DNA of 64,000 nucleotides from an uncultured Bryobacterales bacterium (GTDB lineage: Bacteria > Acidobacteriota > Terriglobia > Bryobacterales > UBA6623), in contig OX638379.1 in the NCBI GenBank assembly GCA_951813605.1, positions 1,002,471-1,066,470 of the forward strand, read 5' to 3'. The position numbers and the translations under genes are program-made. Positions 37,118 to 46,485 of this stretch are shown in pieces. Within the stretch, counting starts at the first letter, position 1. Each line of letters opens with the position of its first letter. The notes beneath the pieces are model-generated. The model saw only the letters and a list, made by a program, of their open reading frames with translations. It ran no database searches and was not told where the DNA came from.

Positions 37118-37351
37118 AGCGGCAGACGCCGTTGCCGTGTGCATCCCTGCAGCGTGCCTTTCATGGCCGCAACCGGCGCGATTCGCCGCAACGCCGGGTG
37201 CAAGACCTTGTACCTCCGCCTGACGGCTAGGGGTCGGGCGCACTGCGTGGCCTTCCTCGCCCTCTTGCAGCGGCCTATGGTGCTCGTCAACGCCCTGGTC
37301 CCTGACGACCGAGCGTTCGTGCTGGTGCCCCCCGTAGAGGGGCTCGCATGA
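37118..37351 (+). pseudogene. IS110-family transposase, C-terminal relic
   Basis: A + strand frame that aligns with the end of IS110/IS116/IS902 transposases: VPFMAATGAIRRNAG matches their ...LYMAAL-A-RRNP, then LYLRLTARGRAHCVAFLALL matches YQRL-A-GKPxKVAL-A-M, and LVNALVPDDRAF matches LNAMLRDxxxW. The catalytic Cys/Ser region and everything N-terminal are missing, so only the last ~75 residues survive. Recognition is from memory of the family consensus and similarity is moderate. Confidence 0.5.
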
Positions 37352-37369
37352 ATCTCCGCGTGCATCCGG

Positions 37370-37640
37370 TTCGGGCGCTCGATCGGCAAACGCATTCCAA
37401 AGCAGCGCGCCCATGCCGGTGGCAATAGCTGTCGCTACGGGTAGGAACATTGTCCCGAGCATCTTCTCAGTGCTCGCGTAGTGACTAGCGATCGTCACTT
37501 CGATCCGGCCCATGCGGTTGTCCAATTAGCCCAGGCGCTTGAATGCAGCTTGGACCTCCATTCGCAGCCCTGCTATTTGCGCGAGGATGTCGCTCCCTTT
37601 GCGGAATTGGTAGTTTTGGTACCCGCAATCGGAAAGAAAC
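37370..37640 (-). pseudogene. Possible broken coiled-coil membrane protein
   Basis: On the - strand one frame reads FRKGSDILAQIAGLRMEVQ then AAFKRLG, a TAA at 37526-37528, then LDNRMGRIEVTIASHYASTE and MFLPVATAIATGMGALLWNA. A heptad-like helix followed by a hydrophobic segment is typical of small coiled-coil membrane proteins. The stop interrupts the helix in frame. No family was identified and both ends are unclear, so this is weak. Confidence 0.25.
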
Positions 37641-37710
37641 ACTCGTGGTAAAATCGCACCGATTTGCCTACCAAGAAATTGGTGGCAACCATGGATTCGG
37701 GGACTGTCAT

Positions 37711-40700
37711 ATGTTTATTTGGTTTCGCCAGCTAGGCCCTCTGTGCATTGGAGCGCTTCTTCTTTCATCCGCGCTGTGGGGCCAGGGCGTCTCAGGCAGC
37801 GCGTCTGTCGCGGGTGTTGTTACGGACGAGACCGGCGCGGTAATACCTGGCGCTACGGTGGTCCTACTTGACGTCGAGCGTGGTTCCCAGCGCGAACTCT
37901 CAGCCAACAATCTCGGAAACTACGTGTACCCGGACATCACGCCCGGGGTCTACACGGTGCGCGTATCGAGCGAAGGCTTTGCAACCCAGGAAGTCACGGA
38001 TCTTGAGGTGCAGGTTGGCCAGCGCGCCACCGTCAACATCGAACTGGCTGTTGGCCAAGTGACCGACGTCGTCACAGTGGAAGCTGCTGCAGTGTTGCTC
38101 GAAACCGAATCGAACGTCATCGGCACAGTTGTCGACTCGGATCGCGTCAACGGGCTTCCGCTGAACGGTCGGAACTTCCTCCAGCTCGCTCTTCTGGCGG
38201 GCGGTACGGCACCTTCCGAGGGCCGGGCCTCCTTCCGGGGCCAGATCGGGCATGACGGCCGGTTCGTGGTCATCGGCGGTGTCAAGGCGGCGAACAACAG
38301 CTACACCATCAACGGAATCCAGGTGCGCGGTGCCCGAGGTGGGGAACTGGCTGTCAATGTCTCGATCGCAAATGTAGACCAATTCAAGGTCCAGTCCAGC
38401 TTCTTCATGCCGGACCAAGGGCCCAATCCCGCCATGGTGAATGTCACCACGCCCGGTGGCGGCAATGACTTCCACGGAGAGGCATTCGAATTTCTCCGAA
38501 ACACGGCGCTTGACGCTCGCAATTTCTTCGCTCCCGGTCCCGAGGAACTAAAACGCAACCAATACGGATTCGCCGTCGGTGGGCCGATCGTACGAGACAA
38601 GATGTGGTTCCGTGCTGGCTATGAAGGCATGCGGGAGCGAGCCGCCTTCTCCCGCGGGGTCTTCACGCCTACCCAGGCCATGTTTGGCGGCGACTTCAGC
38701 GCGGACCCGTTCGTCATTCACGATCCACTAACGCTCGACGCGGCGGCTGGAATCCGCCAGCCCTTCGCGAATCAAACGATTCCGAACAGCCGTTTCAATT
38801 CGGTTTCCGAAAACCTTCTCCAGTACTACCTGCCCGGGTCGAGCTTCCAAACGAGGCCGAGCAACCTCTTCGTTAACCCGCGGAACACAGTGGACAACGA
38901 TCAATTCAATGTCCGCGTCGACACGCAGCTTAGCCCCAAGCAAAGCCTGTTCAGTCAGTACATATGGTCGGACAACTCCGCGGTCCGTCCCGGCGCTTTC
39001 CCGCTAAGCGGGGCCTTCTTCCCGAATCAGTTCGCCATGTGGATGGCGCAGCACACGTATACCATCTCGCCGAAGCTGGTCAGCACAATCCGGCTCGGTG
39101 TTTCTCGCAATCAAGCTCTGTTCAGCAACGAGGCTCGCGAAGTGGGCGACATCCTGACCCCGCTAGGCATCACAGGGACGTTCGACACACGCGGCGTGTT
39201 CGCCCAGCGGATCCAAGGCTTCACCGGCTTCGGCAGGTCGAACGGCGACTTAGGCAACATTGATAACAACTATCAGTTCGACCCGGGCGTGAGCTACATC
39301 ACTGGCAATCACCAGTACCGCTTCGGCGCGAGCATTCGTTACCGTCGCACTTGGCAGCAGAACGCGAACGCCGGAGCTCACGGCAGCTTGATCTACAACC
39401 GCGTCTACTCGGCCCAGCTCACGACGAACGCAGCGGGGAACTTTGTTCCGAGCGGAGGAACCAGCGGAAATGCTTTCGCCGACTATCTCCTCGGGACACC
39501 GGACCGAGGCAGTACGCGCGGTCTGCCCATGCTGCAGTATCGCCACACGCAGTTTATGCCCTACGTCCAAGACACTTGGAAAGTCCGGCGCAATCTGACG
39601 CTCAACTGGGGTGTTTCTTGGTTCAAGGACACGATTCCAAATCCTCGCGGCCGCGCGGCTGACTACCCGCACGGATTCGATCCAGCGACTGGCCTGCTGG
39701 AATTTGCCGTGCTCGGGCAGGTGGACCCTCGCGTCATCGAGCCTGACAGCGACAACATCGCTCCTCGCTTCGGCATCGCGTGGCAGGTCGATGACAGGAC
39801 TGTGATCCGCGCCGGCGCAGGGGCGTACTTTTCCGATATGCAGTTGATCGAGCTGCAATTCTCGGCTGTCGGCCCGCCCTTCACCAACAGTGTTGACGCC
39901 ATCAACACTGGAAAGCTCATTCCGGAGTTCGTCCCCGGCGTCAACATTTTCCCGGTGATACCGTTGCCTCCGATCGACGAGAATTTCGCTCGCAACCTCC
40001 CGGCAGGGATCACGCCCTTCACGCTGCAGGAAGAGGGCAGAACGCCTTACGTGCAGCAGTGGAACTTCTCGATACAGCGCACGCTGAGCGATAACGACCT
40101 ATTCGAGCTGAGCTACCTGGGCAACAGCGGGCATCGTCAGCAGAACCGCTACGACAACAACCAATGCCGCGTCGGCTCGGATCTCCGCTGCGACCGCTCG
40201 ACCCGTCCCTACCTGCAATACAGGGCGATCCTGCAGTCTGACTTCAATGCCAATTCAAGCTACAACGCACTGGTCGCTCGATACCACCACCGCATGTCGC
40301 GCGGTCTCGACCTGCGCGTCGAATACACCTACAGCAAAGCGCTCTACGACGGTTGGGAACTAGGCGGAGCTACGAACAATCAGATCGCCACGAACCGGGC
40401 TCTCGACAAGGGTCCGACCTCATTCAATGTGGCGCATCGCGGCGTTTTCAGCGCGCTCTGGGAACTGCCATTCGGGCGAGGTAGGGCTTTCGGGTCCGAC
40501 ATGCCCAGGGCATTGGATTACGCGGTGGGAGGCTGGGTCGTGACCAACATTGCGACCTTTTCGAACGGATTGCCCATATTCATCACCCTTCCCAACCGCA
40601 CCGGCAGCCCGTTTGTCGGACACCGTCCGAACCGGACCTGCTCTGGAAATCTGGACGGTGCCAACCTTCGCAACAGCCTGCAATTCATTGACACGAGCTG

Positions 40701-40968
40701 CTTCCATGACACAGAGCGAGGCTTCTTCGGAAACTCGGACCGGGCACCGATCAGCGGTCCCGGCCGGAATAACTTCGACATCGGAATTCAAAAGCAGTTC
40801 GCAATCGCGGAGAGCAAGCACGTGCAGTTGCGCGTGGAGATGTTTAACGCGTTTAACCATGCTCAGTTCCATAATCCGAACGGTGCCGTAGCAAACCGTA
40901 ACTTCGGCTTGGTTAGTCGGGCCCGGCCTCCGCGGATCGTGCAGATTGGCATGAAGTTTGTGTTCTAG
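37711..40968 (+). CDS. TonB-dependent receptor, Oar-like
   Basis: 1085-residue outer-membrane receptor. ATG 37711 is chosen because the signal peptide begins there (LGPLCIGALLLSSALWGQ); the frame is open to 37543, but the extension does not look like protein. It has a carboxypeptidase-regulatory-like domain (SVAGVVTDETGAVIPGATVV), a plug region with NGLPLNGRNFLQLALLAGGT and NVTTPGGGNDFHGEAFEFLR, and a barrel with VQQWNFSIQRTLSDND, WELPFGRGRAFG and a terminal QIGMKFVF. The oxidoreductase-DUF1549-DUF1501 run begins 171 bp downstream on the same strand, so this receptor may deliver its substrate to that module. Confidence 0.93.
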   Translation: MFIWFRQLGPLCIGALLLSSALWGQGVSGSASVAGVVTDETGAVIPGATVVLLDVERGSQRELSANNLGNYVYPDITPGVYTVRVSSEGFATQEVTDLEVQVGQRATVNIELAVGQVTDVVTVEAAAVLLETESNVIGTVVDSDRVNGLPLNGRNFLQLALLAGGTAPSEGRASFRGQIGHDGRFVVIGGVKAANNSYTINGIQVRGARGGELAVNVSIANVDQFKVQSSFFMPDQGPNPAMVNVTTPGGGNDFHGEAFEFLRNTALDARNFFAPGPEELKRNQYGFAVGGPIVRDKMWFRAGYEGMRERAAFSRGVFTPTQAMFGGDFSADPFVIHDPLTLDAAAGIRQPFANQTIPNSRFNSVSENLLQYYLPGSSFQTRPSNLFVNPRNTVDNDQFNVRVDTQLSPKQSLFSQYIWSDNSAVRPGAFPLSGAFFPNQFAMWMAQHTYTISPKLVSTIRLGVSRNQALFSNEAREVGDILTPLGITGTFDTRGVFAQRIQGFTGFGRSNGDLGNIDNNYQFDPGVSYITGNHQYRFGASIRYRRTWQQNANAGAHGSLIYNRVYSAQLTTNAAGNFVPSGGTSGNAFADYLLGTPDRGSTRGLPMLQYRHTQFMPYVQDTWKVRRNLTLNWGVSWFKDTIPNPRGRAADYPHGFDPATGLLEFAVLGQVDPRVIEPDSDNIAPRFGIAWQVDDRTVIRAGAGAYFSDMQLIELQFSAVGPPFTNSVDAINTGKLIPEFVPGVNIFPVIPLPPIDENFARNLPAGITPFTLQEEGRTPYVQQWNFSIQRTLSDNDLFELSYLGNSGHRQQNRYDNNQCRVGSDLRCDRSTRPYLQYRAILQSDFNANSSYNALVARYHHRMSRGLDLRVEYTYSKALYDGWELGGATNNQIATNRALDKGPTSFNVAHRGVFSALWELPFGRGRAFGSDMPRALDYAVGGWVVTNIATFSNGLPIFITLPNRTGSPFVGHRPNRTCSGNLDGANLRNSLQFIDTSCFHDTERGFFGNSDRAPISGPGRNNFDIGIQKQFAIAESKHVQLRVEMFNAFNHAQFHNPNGAVANRNFGLVSRARPPRIVQIGMKFVF

Positions 40969-41139
40969 TCCCGCGACTGCCGTTGCGGGGGAACTTGTCG
41001 CCCACAGAGCGTGGATCTGACGGCAGGCAGGCGCGGTGTCTAGTCCCCCGGGGAGCCCGGATTCGATGTGCGGGGCATGCGCGGCGCGTTGCGCCAGCCC
41101 CGCCAAAGGCTTACGATATGTGCGGAGGCTGGTAGCCCA

Positions 41140-42165
41140 ATGATTCGTCGCACATTCCTAGCAACTGGCCTAGCCGCACCGCTTTCCGCAGCGCGAGGGC
41201 CTGGTCGGCCCGTGAGCATCGGGTTCTTTGGGGCGAGCCACTCGCACGGGGGCGGAAAGATCCGCGTCGCCTCGAACTCGCCGGAATTCGAGATCGCGGG
41301 TTTGTGGGACGACGACTCCGAGATTCGTGCCAAGTACGAGTCGCAAGGCATTCGCATTTCCGATCCCGACGAGCTTCTCGGCGATCCGGCTATCGAAGCG
41401 ATCGCTGTGGAGGGTCCCGTAGCGGACCATTCGCGCGACGGGCTGCGGGTTGTCGAGTCCGGCAAGCATCTCCATCTCGAAAAGCCTCCCGCTCTTGATG
41501 TGGAGTCGCTGAGGACCATCCTCAAGGCTGCCTCGCACAAGGGTCTTGTTGTGCAGCAGGGGTACATGTGGCGCTATCACCCCGGAATCAACCGCATGCT
41601 GGAAGCCGCGCGCAAGGGGTGGCTAGGAGACATTCACTTGGTCCAAGCGGCGATGCACAAGACGCTGAGCGATGACGCTCGTCCGGAATGGGCTCAGTTC
41701 CGAGGCGGCCAGATGTTCGAGCTCGGGCCACATGTCATCGACCCGCTCGTGCGGCTTCTGGGACGCCCGAATCGCGTGACGCCGTATCTGAAAAAGCACG
41801 GCGAGTTCGACGACACGCTGGCCGACAACACCATCGCTGTGTTCGAGTACTCGGGTGCGCTTGGCTTGGTGACGGGAGCTGCTCTTGCAGCGAACGGCAG
41901 CCGCTACCGGAGTTTCGAGATCCACGGCACGCGCGGCGTAGCGACGCTTCGGCCGATCGAATCGCCGCGACTGGTGCTTGACTTGGTGCGGCCTGCTGGG
42001 CCGTATCCCAAGGGGACGCACGAGGTCGAGCTGCCTCCCTACGAGCGCTATGTTGACGACATGGCCGCCCTGGCTGCGGCAGTGCGCGGGGAGAAACCGT
42101 TGCACGTGTCGTTCCACGAGGACATCATCGTCCAAGAGGCGCTGATCAAGGCATCTGGCATGTAG
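41140..42165 (+). CDS. Gfo/Idh/MocA-family oxidoreductase
   Basis: 341-residue NAD(P)-dependent oxidoreductase of the glucose-fructose oxidoreductase/inositol dehydrogenase family. ATG 41140 has GGAGG about 10 nt upstream; the frame is open to 41068. The N-terminus MIRRTFLATGLAAPLSAARG looks like a twin-arginine signal, so the enzyme may be exported with its cofactor bound. The Rossmann part follows (VSIGFFGASHSHGGGKIR) with an altered glycine motif, then EKPPAL around residue 114, the Lys of which is the usual catalytic residue, and ELGPHVIDPLVRLLG, the conserved C-terminal domain motif. It acts on sugars or sugar derivatives; the substrate cannot be predicted. It lies 18 bp ahead of the DUF1549/1553 gene, so co-transcription is likely. 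Confidence 0.9.
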   Translation: MIRRTFLATGLAAPLSAARGPGRPVSIGFFGASHSHGGGKIRVASNSPEFEIAGLWDDDSEIRAKYESQGIRISDPDELLGDPAIEAIAVEGPVADHSRDGLRVVESGKHLHLEKPPALDVESLRTILKAASHKGLVVQQGYMWRYHPGINRMLEAARKGWLGDIHLVQAAMHKTLSDDARPEWAQFRGGQMFELGPHVIDPLVRLLGRPNRVTPYLKKHGEFDDTLADNTIAVFEYSGALGLVTGAALAANGSRYRSFEIHGTRGVATLRPIESPRLVLDLVRPAGPYPKGTHEVELPPYERYVDDMAALAAAVRGEKPLHVSFHEDIIVQEALIKASGM

Positions 42166-42183
42166 TGCCCGGAGAGGCGAGCT

Positions 42184-44808
42184 TTGTGCGGCGCATCCCT
42201 TGAAACGGGCAGTCCAATGAGATCTGTTACCAGCATTCCAAACCCCTGTGCTAGCCGCTGGCGACTTCCGCGGTGGTCGGCGTTCGTCGCATTGGCAGCA
42301 TTGCTCCCCGGGGCCGAGCTACCGCCCGCTTCAAAAGTCAAAGTCGATTTCGAGAGCGATATCCGCCCGCTCTTCCACGAGCACTGCCATGCCTGCCACG
42401 GTGAGGCCACCGCCATGAACGGCCTGCGCCTAGACCGGAAAGCGGACGCTCTCGCGGGTGGCCACTCGGGTCGGGCGATTTTGCCGGGCGACTCGGCTAG
42501 CAGCCGACTGATCCACATGGTGGCGGGATACAAGGTCAAGGTGATGATGCCACCGGCAGGCGATCCGTTGGACCCTGCGGAGATCGGCCTGCTCAGGGCG
42601 TGGATCGATCAGGGAGCAGACTGGCCAGAGCCTGCAGCTGATGGGCGAGAGGTCGAGCCTGGGCCTCGCACTTCCGGTCATTGGGCTTTCGAGCCTGTCC
42701 GCCGTCCAGATGTGCCATCCGGCCGTAACCCGATCGACCACTTTGTCAGGGAGCGATTGCGTAGAGAAGGGCTCGAGCCTGCTCCCAGCGCCGACCGCGC
42801 CACGCTCTTGACACGGGTGTCGATCGACCTGACTGGCTTGATGCCCACCATCGAAGAGCAGCGCGCTTTTCTCGGCGACACGCGTGAAGGGCCCTATGAA
42901 AGGGTCGTGGATCGGCTCCTCTCGTCCGACCAATTCGGCGAAAAGCAAGCCATACACTGGCTTGACCAAGCCCGCTACGCTGACTCGGACGGTTACGCGA
43001 AGGACTATTCGAGGCCGCACGCGTGGCGTTACCGTCGCTGGGTAATCGATGCCCTCAACAGCGGCATGAGCTTCGACCGCTTCTCCATGGAGCAGATCGC
43101 GGGCGATTTGTTGCCCCAAGCAACCATCGAGCAAAGGGTCGCGACTGGATTTCATCGCAACACTCTCCGTAACCGCGAGGGAGGGGTGAACCCTGCTCAG
43201 TTCTTCTTTGAGGAGACCGTCGACCGGACCAGCACATTCGGTACGGTGTGGCTGGGATTGACGGTTGGATGCGCACAGTGCCACGACCATAAGTACGATC
43301 CGATATCCCAGCGCGACTTCTACGAACTCTTCGCATTCTTCGACAATCTAGAAGAGGCTCACATCTACGCGCCTGTGGAAGGCGAATTGGGCCCGTACCT
43401 GCGATCCGTCAACGACTATCGTCGCAAGCACCAGGAAATCTTAGACGAGTACAACGTTCCGGCTCTTCAGGCGGATTGGGAGACGAACTGCCTCAAGGCG
43501 GGCGCTACGCCCGGAGTCTACCTGGATTGGGACTTGGCTTGGCAGGAACTCGGTCTCAATACCGATGGCGGGCAGGAGATTATCCGGTCACCTCCGGAGG
43601 ATCGCTCCTGGCGTCAGGCCAACATGGTTACCTACTACTTCCTACGGGCCTATAGCCTGATCGTCGGGGGGCCGAAGCAGAAGGAACTGGGGTTTCCCGA
43701 GGCGTCTCGGAAGATCAAGGAGCTCAACGAGCGATATCCGCAGCTGAGCGAGGCTCGCGTCGTCAGTGAGAATCCCGTTCCCAATCCCACTTACCTGCGG
43801 GTTCGCGGAAGCTGGGACCGGCCTGGAATCGAGGTAAGTGCCTCCGTGCCGGAGGTTCTTCCAGGTCCAGCCAATCCGAAGCCGACTCGTCTGGATTTGG
43901 CGAACTGGCTTTTCTCGCCCGATAATCCACTCACAGCGCGCGTTGCGGTGAACCGGATCTGGCAAGAGTATTTCGGGAGGGGACTGGTTGCGACTTCGGA
44001 TGATTTTGGCAAGCAGGGCGAACGGCCGAGCCACCCACGCCTATTAGACTGGCTCGCCGCAGAATTCCGCGATTCCGAGTGGAACATAAAGCATTTGCAC
44101 CGCCTGATAGTGACCTCGGAGACTTACAAACAGGCATCGAGCGCGTCGTCCGAAGCAGCCGGAGTCGATCCGGGCAACGAACTGCTGGCCCGACAAGTGC
44201 GTCTTCGCCTTCCAGCGGAATTGGTATGGGACCGTGCCCTAGGGGCCGCGGGGCTCCTACACCATGACGTCGGCGGTCCGAGCTTCCGTCCGGCCATGCC
44301 CGAGGGTTCCACCGGGCTGAAGACGGGCACTTCCAGTTGGGAAGCGAGCACCGGTCGGGAACGGTACAGGCGCGGCATGTACATTCATTTCCAGAGGACG
44401 CAGCCGTACCCGTTCCTCGTGAATTTCGATTCGCCCGATTTTCGCGCACCCGCCTGTCGCCGAGAGCGCTCCAACACTCCATTGCAGGCTCTCAATCTCC
44501 TGAACGATTCGACTTTCGCAGAAGCGTGGCAGGCTCTAGCGACCCGCGTATTGACCGAGACGCCGGAAGCGGACTTTGAAAAACGGCTGCGCCTAGCGTA
44601 CGGCCTCGCCCTGGGACGAGCACCGACGCCCGGCGAGATCGAACGCTTTTCGAGTTACGTCTCCGACCGACGAGCACAGGCCGGCAAAGTTGCAGAACTT
44701 TTGAATCGACTGCCGATGGTGGAGGGGCTAGCGCAAGCCGACCTTGTGGCTTGGACCGGCGTGAGCCGCATCCTGATGAACCTTGACGAGTTCGTGATCC
44801 GACCATGA
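42184..44808 (+). CDS. PSD1-type DUF1549/DUF1553 cytochrome-like protein
   Basis: 874 residues from TTG 42184, which has GGAGAGG 6-12 nt upstream; ATG 42217 is an alternative that removes 11 residues and has no ribosome site. A signal-like stretch (RWSAFVALAALLPGAELPPA) precedes a PSCyt1-type haem region with HCHACHGEATAMNGLRLDRK. DUF1549 contains WLDQARYADSDGYAKDYSRP and a second CxxCH (CAQCHDHKYDPISQRDFYEL); DUF1553 contains NPLTARVAVNRIWQEYFGRG and ends with RRERSNTPLQALNLLNDSTF, characteristic of planctomycete-type cytochromes. Predicted periplasmic; activity unknown. Its stop overlaps the DUF1501 start by 4 bp, the usual pairing of these two families. Confidence 0.92.
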   Translation: MCGASLETGSPMRSVTSIPNPCASRWRLPRWSAFVALAALLPGAELPPASKVKVDFESDIRPLFHEHCHACHGEATAMNGLRLDRKADALAGGHSGRAILPGDSASSRLIHMVAGYKVKVMMPPAGDPLDPAEIGLLRAWIDQGADWPEPAADGREVEPGPRTSGHWAFEPVRRPDVPSGRNPIDHFVRERLRREGLEPAPSADRATLLTRVSIDLTGLMPTIEEQRAFLGDTREGPYERVVDRLLSSDQFGEKQAIHWLDQARYADSDGYAKDYSRPHAWRYRRWVIDALNSGMSFDRFSMEQIAGDLLPQATIEQRVATGFHRNTLRNREGGVNPAQFFFEETVDRTSTFGTVWLGLTVGCAQCHDHKYDPISQRDFYELFAFFDNLEEAHIYAPVEGELGPYLRSVNDYRRKHQEILDEYNVPALQADWETNCLKAGATPGVYLDWDLAWQELGLNTDGGQEIIRSPPEDRSWRQANMVTYYFLRAYSLIVGGPKQKELGFPEASRKIKELNERYPQLSEARVVSENPVPNPTYLRVRGSWDRPGIEVSASVPEVLPGPANPKPTRLDLANWLFSPDNPLTARVAVNRIWQEYFGRGLVATSDDFGKQGERPSHPRLLDWLAAEFRDSEWNIKHLHRLIVTSETYKQASSASSEAAGVDPGNELLARQVRLRLPAELVWDRALGAAGLLHHDVGGPSFRPAMPEGSTGLKTGTSSWEASTGRERYRRGMYIHFQRTQPYPFLVNFDSPDFRAPACRRERSNTPLQALNLLNDSTFAEAWQALATRVLTETPEADFEKRLRLAYGLALGRAPTPGEIERFSSYVSDRRAQAGKVAELLNRLPMVEGLAQADLVAWTGVSRILMNLDEFVIRP

Positions 44809-46238
44809 CCCAATTGGACTTTCTGACCACGCAGACCCGGCGCGATTTCCTGGACCGCTCGCTTTACGGCTTGGGTCTCGGAGTGCTGTCGCACTTGATG
44901 GGCGTCGAAGGGCGATCCGCGGCAAGCATTCCAGACGCAATGGCACCGCGCGACCCGCACTTCGCTCCAATGGCGAAGAATGTGATTTTCCTGTTCCAAG
45001 CGGGTGCTCCTAGCCAGATCGACCTCTTCGATCCCAAGCCGAAGCTCCACGAATGGAACGGCAAGGCCCTGCCTGAATCGCTGGCAAAAGATCTGCAACT
45101 GCCATTCATCAAGCCCACGGCCAAGGTCTTGGCCAGCCGTCGGGAATTCCGGCCGGCAGGACAGTCCGGCATCGGGCTATCGGAATGGTTGCCGCACACA
45201 GCGACGATCGCGGACGAGATCTGCTTGGTGCGGTCGATGCATGGCGAAGCGGTCAACCATCATCCGGGGCAGTCGCTCCTAATGACTGGAAGCCCGCTGC
45301 TCGGTCGGCCTACCGTTGGCTCCTGGGTGACCTACGGCCTTGGAAGCGAGTCTCGGGATCTTCCCGGTTTCGTGGTCCTCAAGACCGGCAGTTCGACCCA
45401 AGGCAGTACCGGCAACTGGTCCAATGGCTTCCTGCCGTCGAATTACCAGGGTGTGCTGCTTCGGAGCCACGGCGACCCGATCCTGCACCTCTCGAACCCC
45501 GCTGGCATCACGCCCGAGATGCAGAGACAGGATCTCGACATGATCCGGGAACTCAACCGGGAACAAGTCGATCGAACCGGCGATTCCGAGATCGCTTCGC
45601 GGATCGCAGCGTACGAGCTTGCTTTCCGCATGCAGGTTTCCGCACCCGGGCTGATCGACGTTTCCGACGAGCCCGAGTCGATGCGTGAAATGTATGGACT
45701 GAACGACGAAGACACTCGAGCTTACGGCACGACCTGCCTCCTGGCTCGGCGCTTGGTCGAGCGCGGTGTGCGATTCATACTCAACCAGCACGCCCAGTGG
45801 GACCACCATTCGAACTTGGACAAGGGGCTCAGCCAGAAGTGCCGAATCACGGACAAGCCTGCGGCGGCCTTAGTCAAGGACTTGAAGCAGCGAGGCCTCC
45901 TGGACGAGACTTTGGTTATCTGGGCAGGGGAATTCGGTCGTACCGCACTCGCGGAATGGAGAGACCCGTCAGATCCGGCGAATATCGGACGCGACCATCA
46001 CGCCGACGGATTCAGCGTTTGGGTCGCCGGCGGGGGCATCAGCGGCGGCCAAGTGATCGGGAAGACCGACGACCTGGGCCTGACCGTGGCCGAGGATCCT
46101 GTGCATGTGCATGACCTGCAGGCCACGCTCTTGCATTGCCTCGGCTTGGATCACGAACGCCTGACCTATCGGCACGCCGGACGGGACTTTCGTCTCACCG
46201 ATGTCGGGGGAAACGTAGTCGAATCCATGTTGCTTTAG
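44805..46238 (+). CDS. DUF1501 family exported protein
   Basis: 477 residues beginning with a twin-arginine-type signal (TRRDFLDRSLYGLGLG) and the sulfatase/alkaline-phosphatase-like core of DUF1501: VIFLFQAGAPSQIDLFDPKP near residue 60, EAVNHHPGQSLLMTGSPLLG near 147, NQHAQWDHHSNLDKG near 328, and WAGEFGRTALAEW near 368, with RDHHADGFSVWVAGGGI next. The His/Asp/Glu pattern resembles metal sites of the alkaline-phosphatase superfamily, but activity is uncharacterised. The ATG overlaps the stop of the DUF1549/1553 gene (ATGA), so the proteins are made together and may act as a pair outside the cytoplasm. A strong hairpin lies 190 bp downstream. Confidence 0.92.
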   Translation: MTQLDFLTTQTRRDFLDRSLYGLGLGVLSHLMGVEGRSAASIPDAMAPRDPHFAPMAKNVIFLFQAGAPSQIDLFDPKPKLHEWNGKALPESLAKDLQLPFIKPTAKVLASRREFRPAGQSGIGLSEWLPHTATIADEICLVRSMHGEAVNHHPGQSLLMTGSPLLGRPTVGSWVTYGLGSESRDLPGFVVLKTGSSTQGSTGNWSNGFLPSNYQGVLLRSHGDPILHLSNPAGITPEMQRQDLDMIRELNREQVDRTGDSEIASRIAAYELAFRMQVSAPGLIDVSDEPESMREMYGLNDEDTRAYGTTCLLARRLVERGVRFILNQHAQWDHHSNLDKGLSQKCRITDKPAAALVKDLKQRGLLDETLVIWAGEFGRTALAEWRDPSDPANIGRDHHADGFSVWVAGGGISGGQVIGKTDDLGLTVAEDPVHVHDLQATLLHCLGLDHERLTYRHAGRDFRLTDVGGNVVESMLL

Positions 46239-46426
46239 CGTGCGACCGCTAGCGCATGTCCTGCCCGTGCGGGCCTGAGGCCCGCTAGTTCCAACTGCTA
46301 TGCGGGTGGTCACCGCAACGTCGGTGAAGAAGCGCAAGCCGCAGGTCACTCCCCGAAGCGAAGGCGTTTTGTGTGCATCGTAGCTGACGCCTGGTCGCGT
46401 CACCCACTCGCGTAAACCAAGAGAAT

Positions 46427-46453
46427 AGGGGCCGGTTTCGTCAACCGGCCCCT
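46427..46453 (-). terminator. Strong hairpin between convergent genes
   Basis: A perfect 11-bp stem, AGGGGCCGGTT (46427-46437) against AACCGGCCCCT (46443-46453), with a 5-nt loop, 32 bp past the stop of the - strand receptor and also downstream of the + strand DUF1501 gene. On the - strand it is followed by ATTCTCTT, moderately T-rich, so it probably terminates the receptor and may work both ways. Confidence 0.65.
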
Positions 46454-46485
46454 CGTGGAATTCAGCGCCCGGCGCTGAGTTCGTT

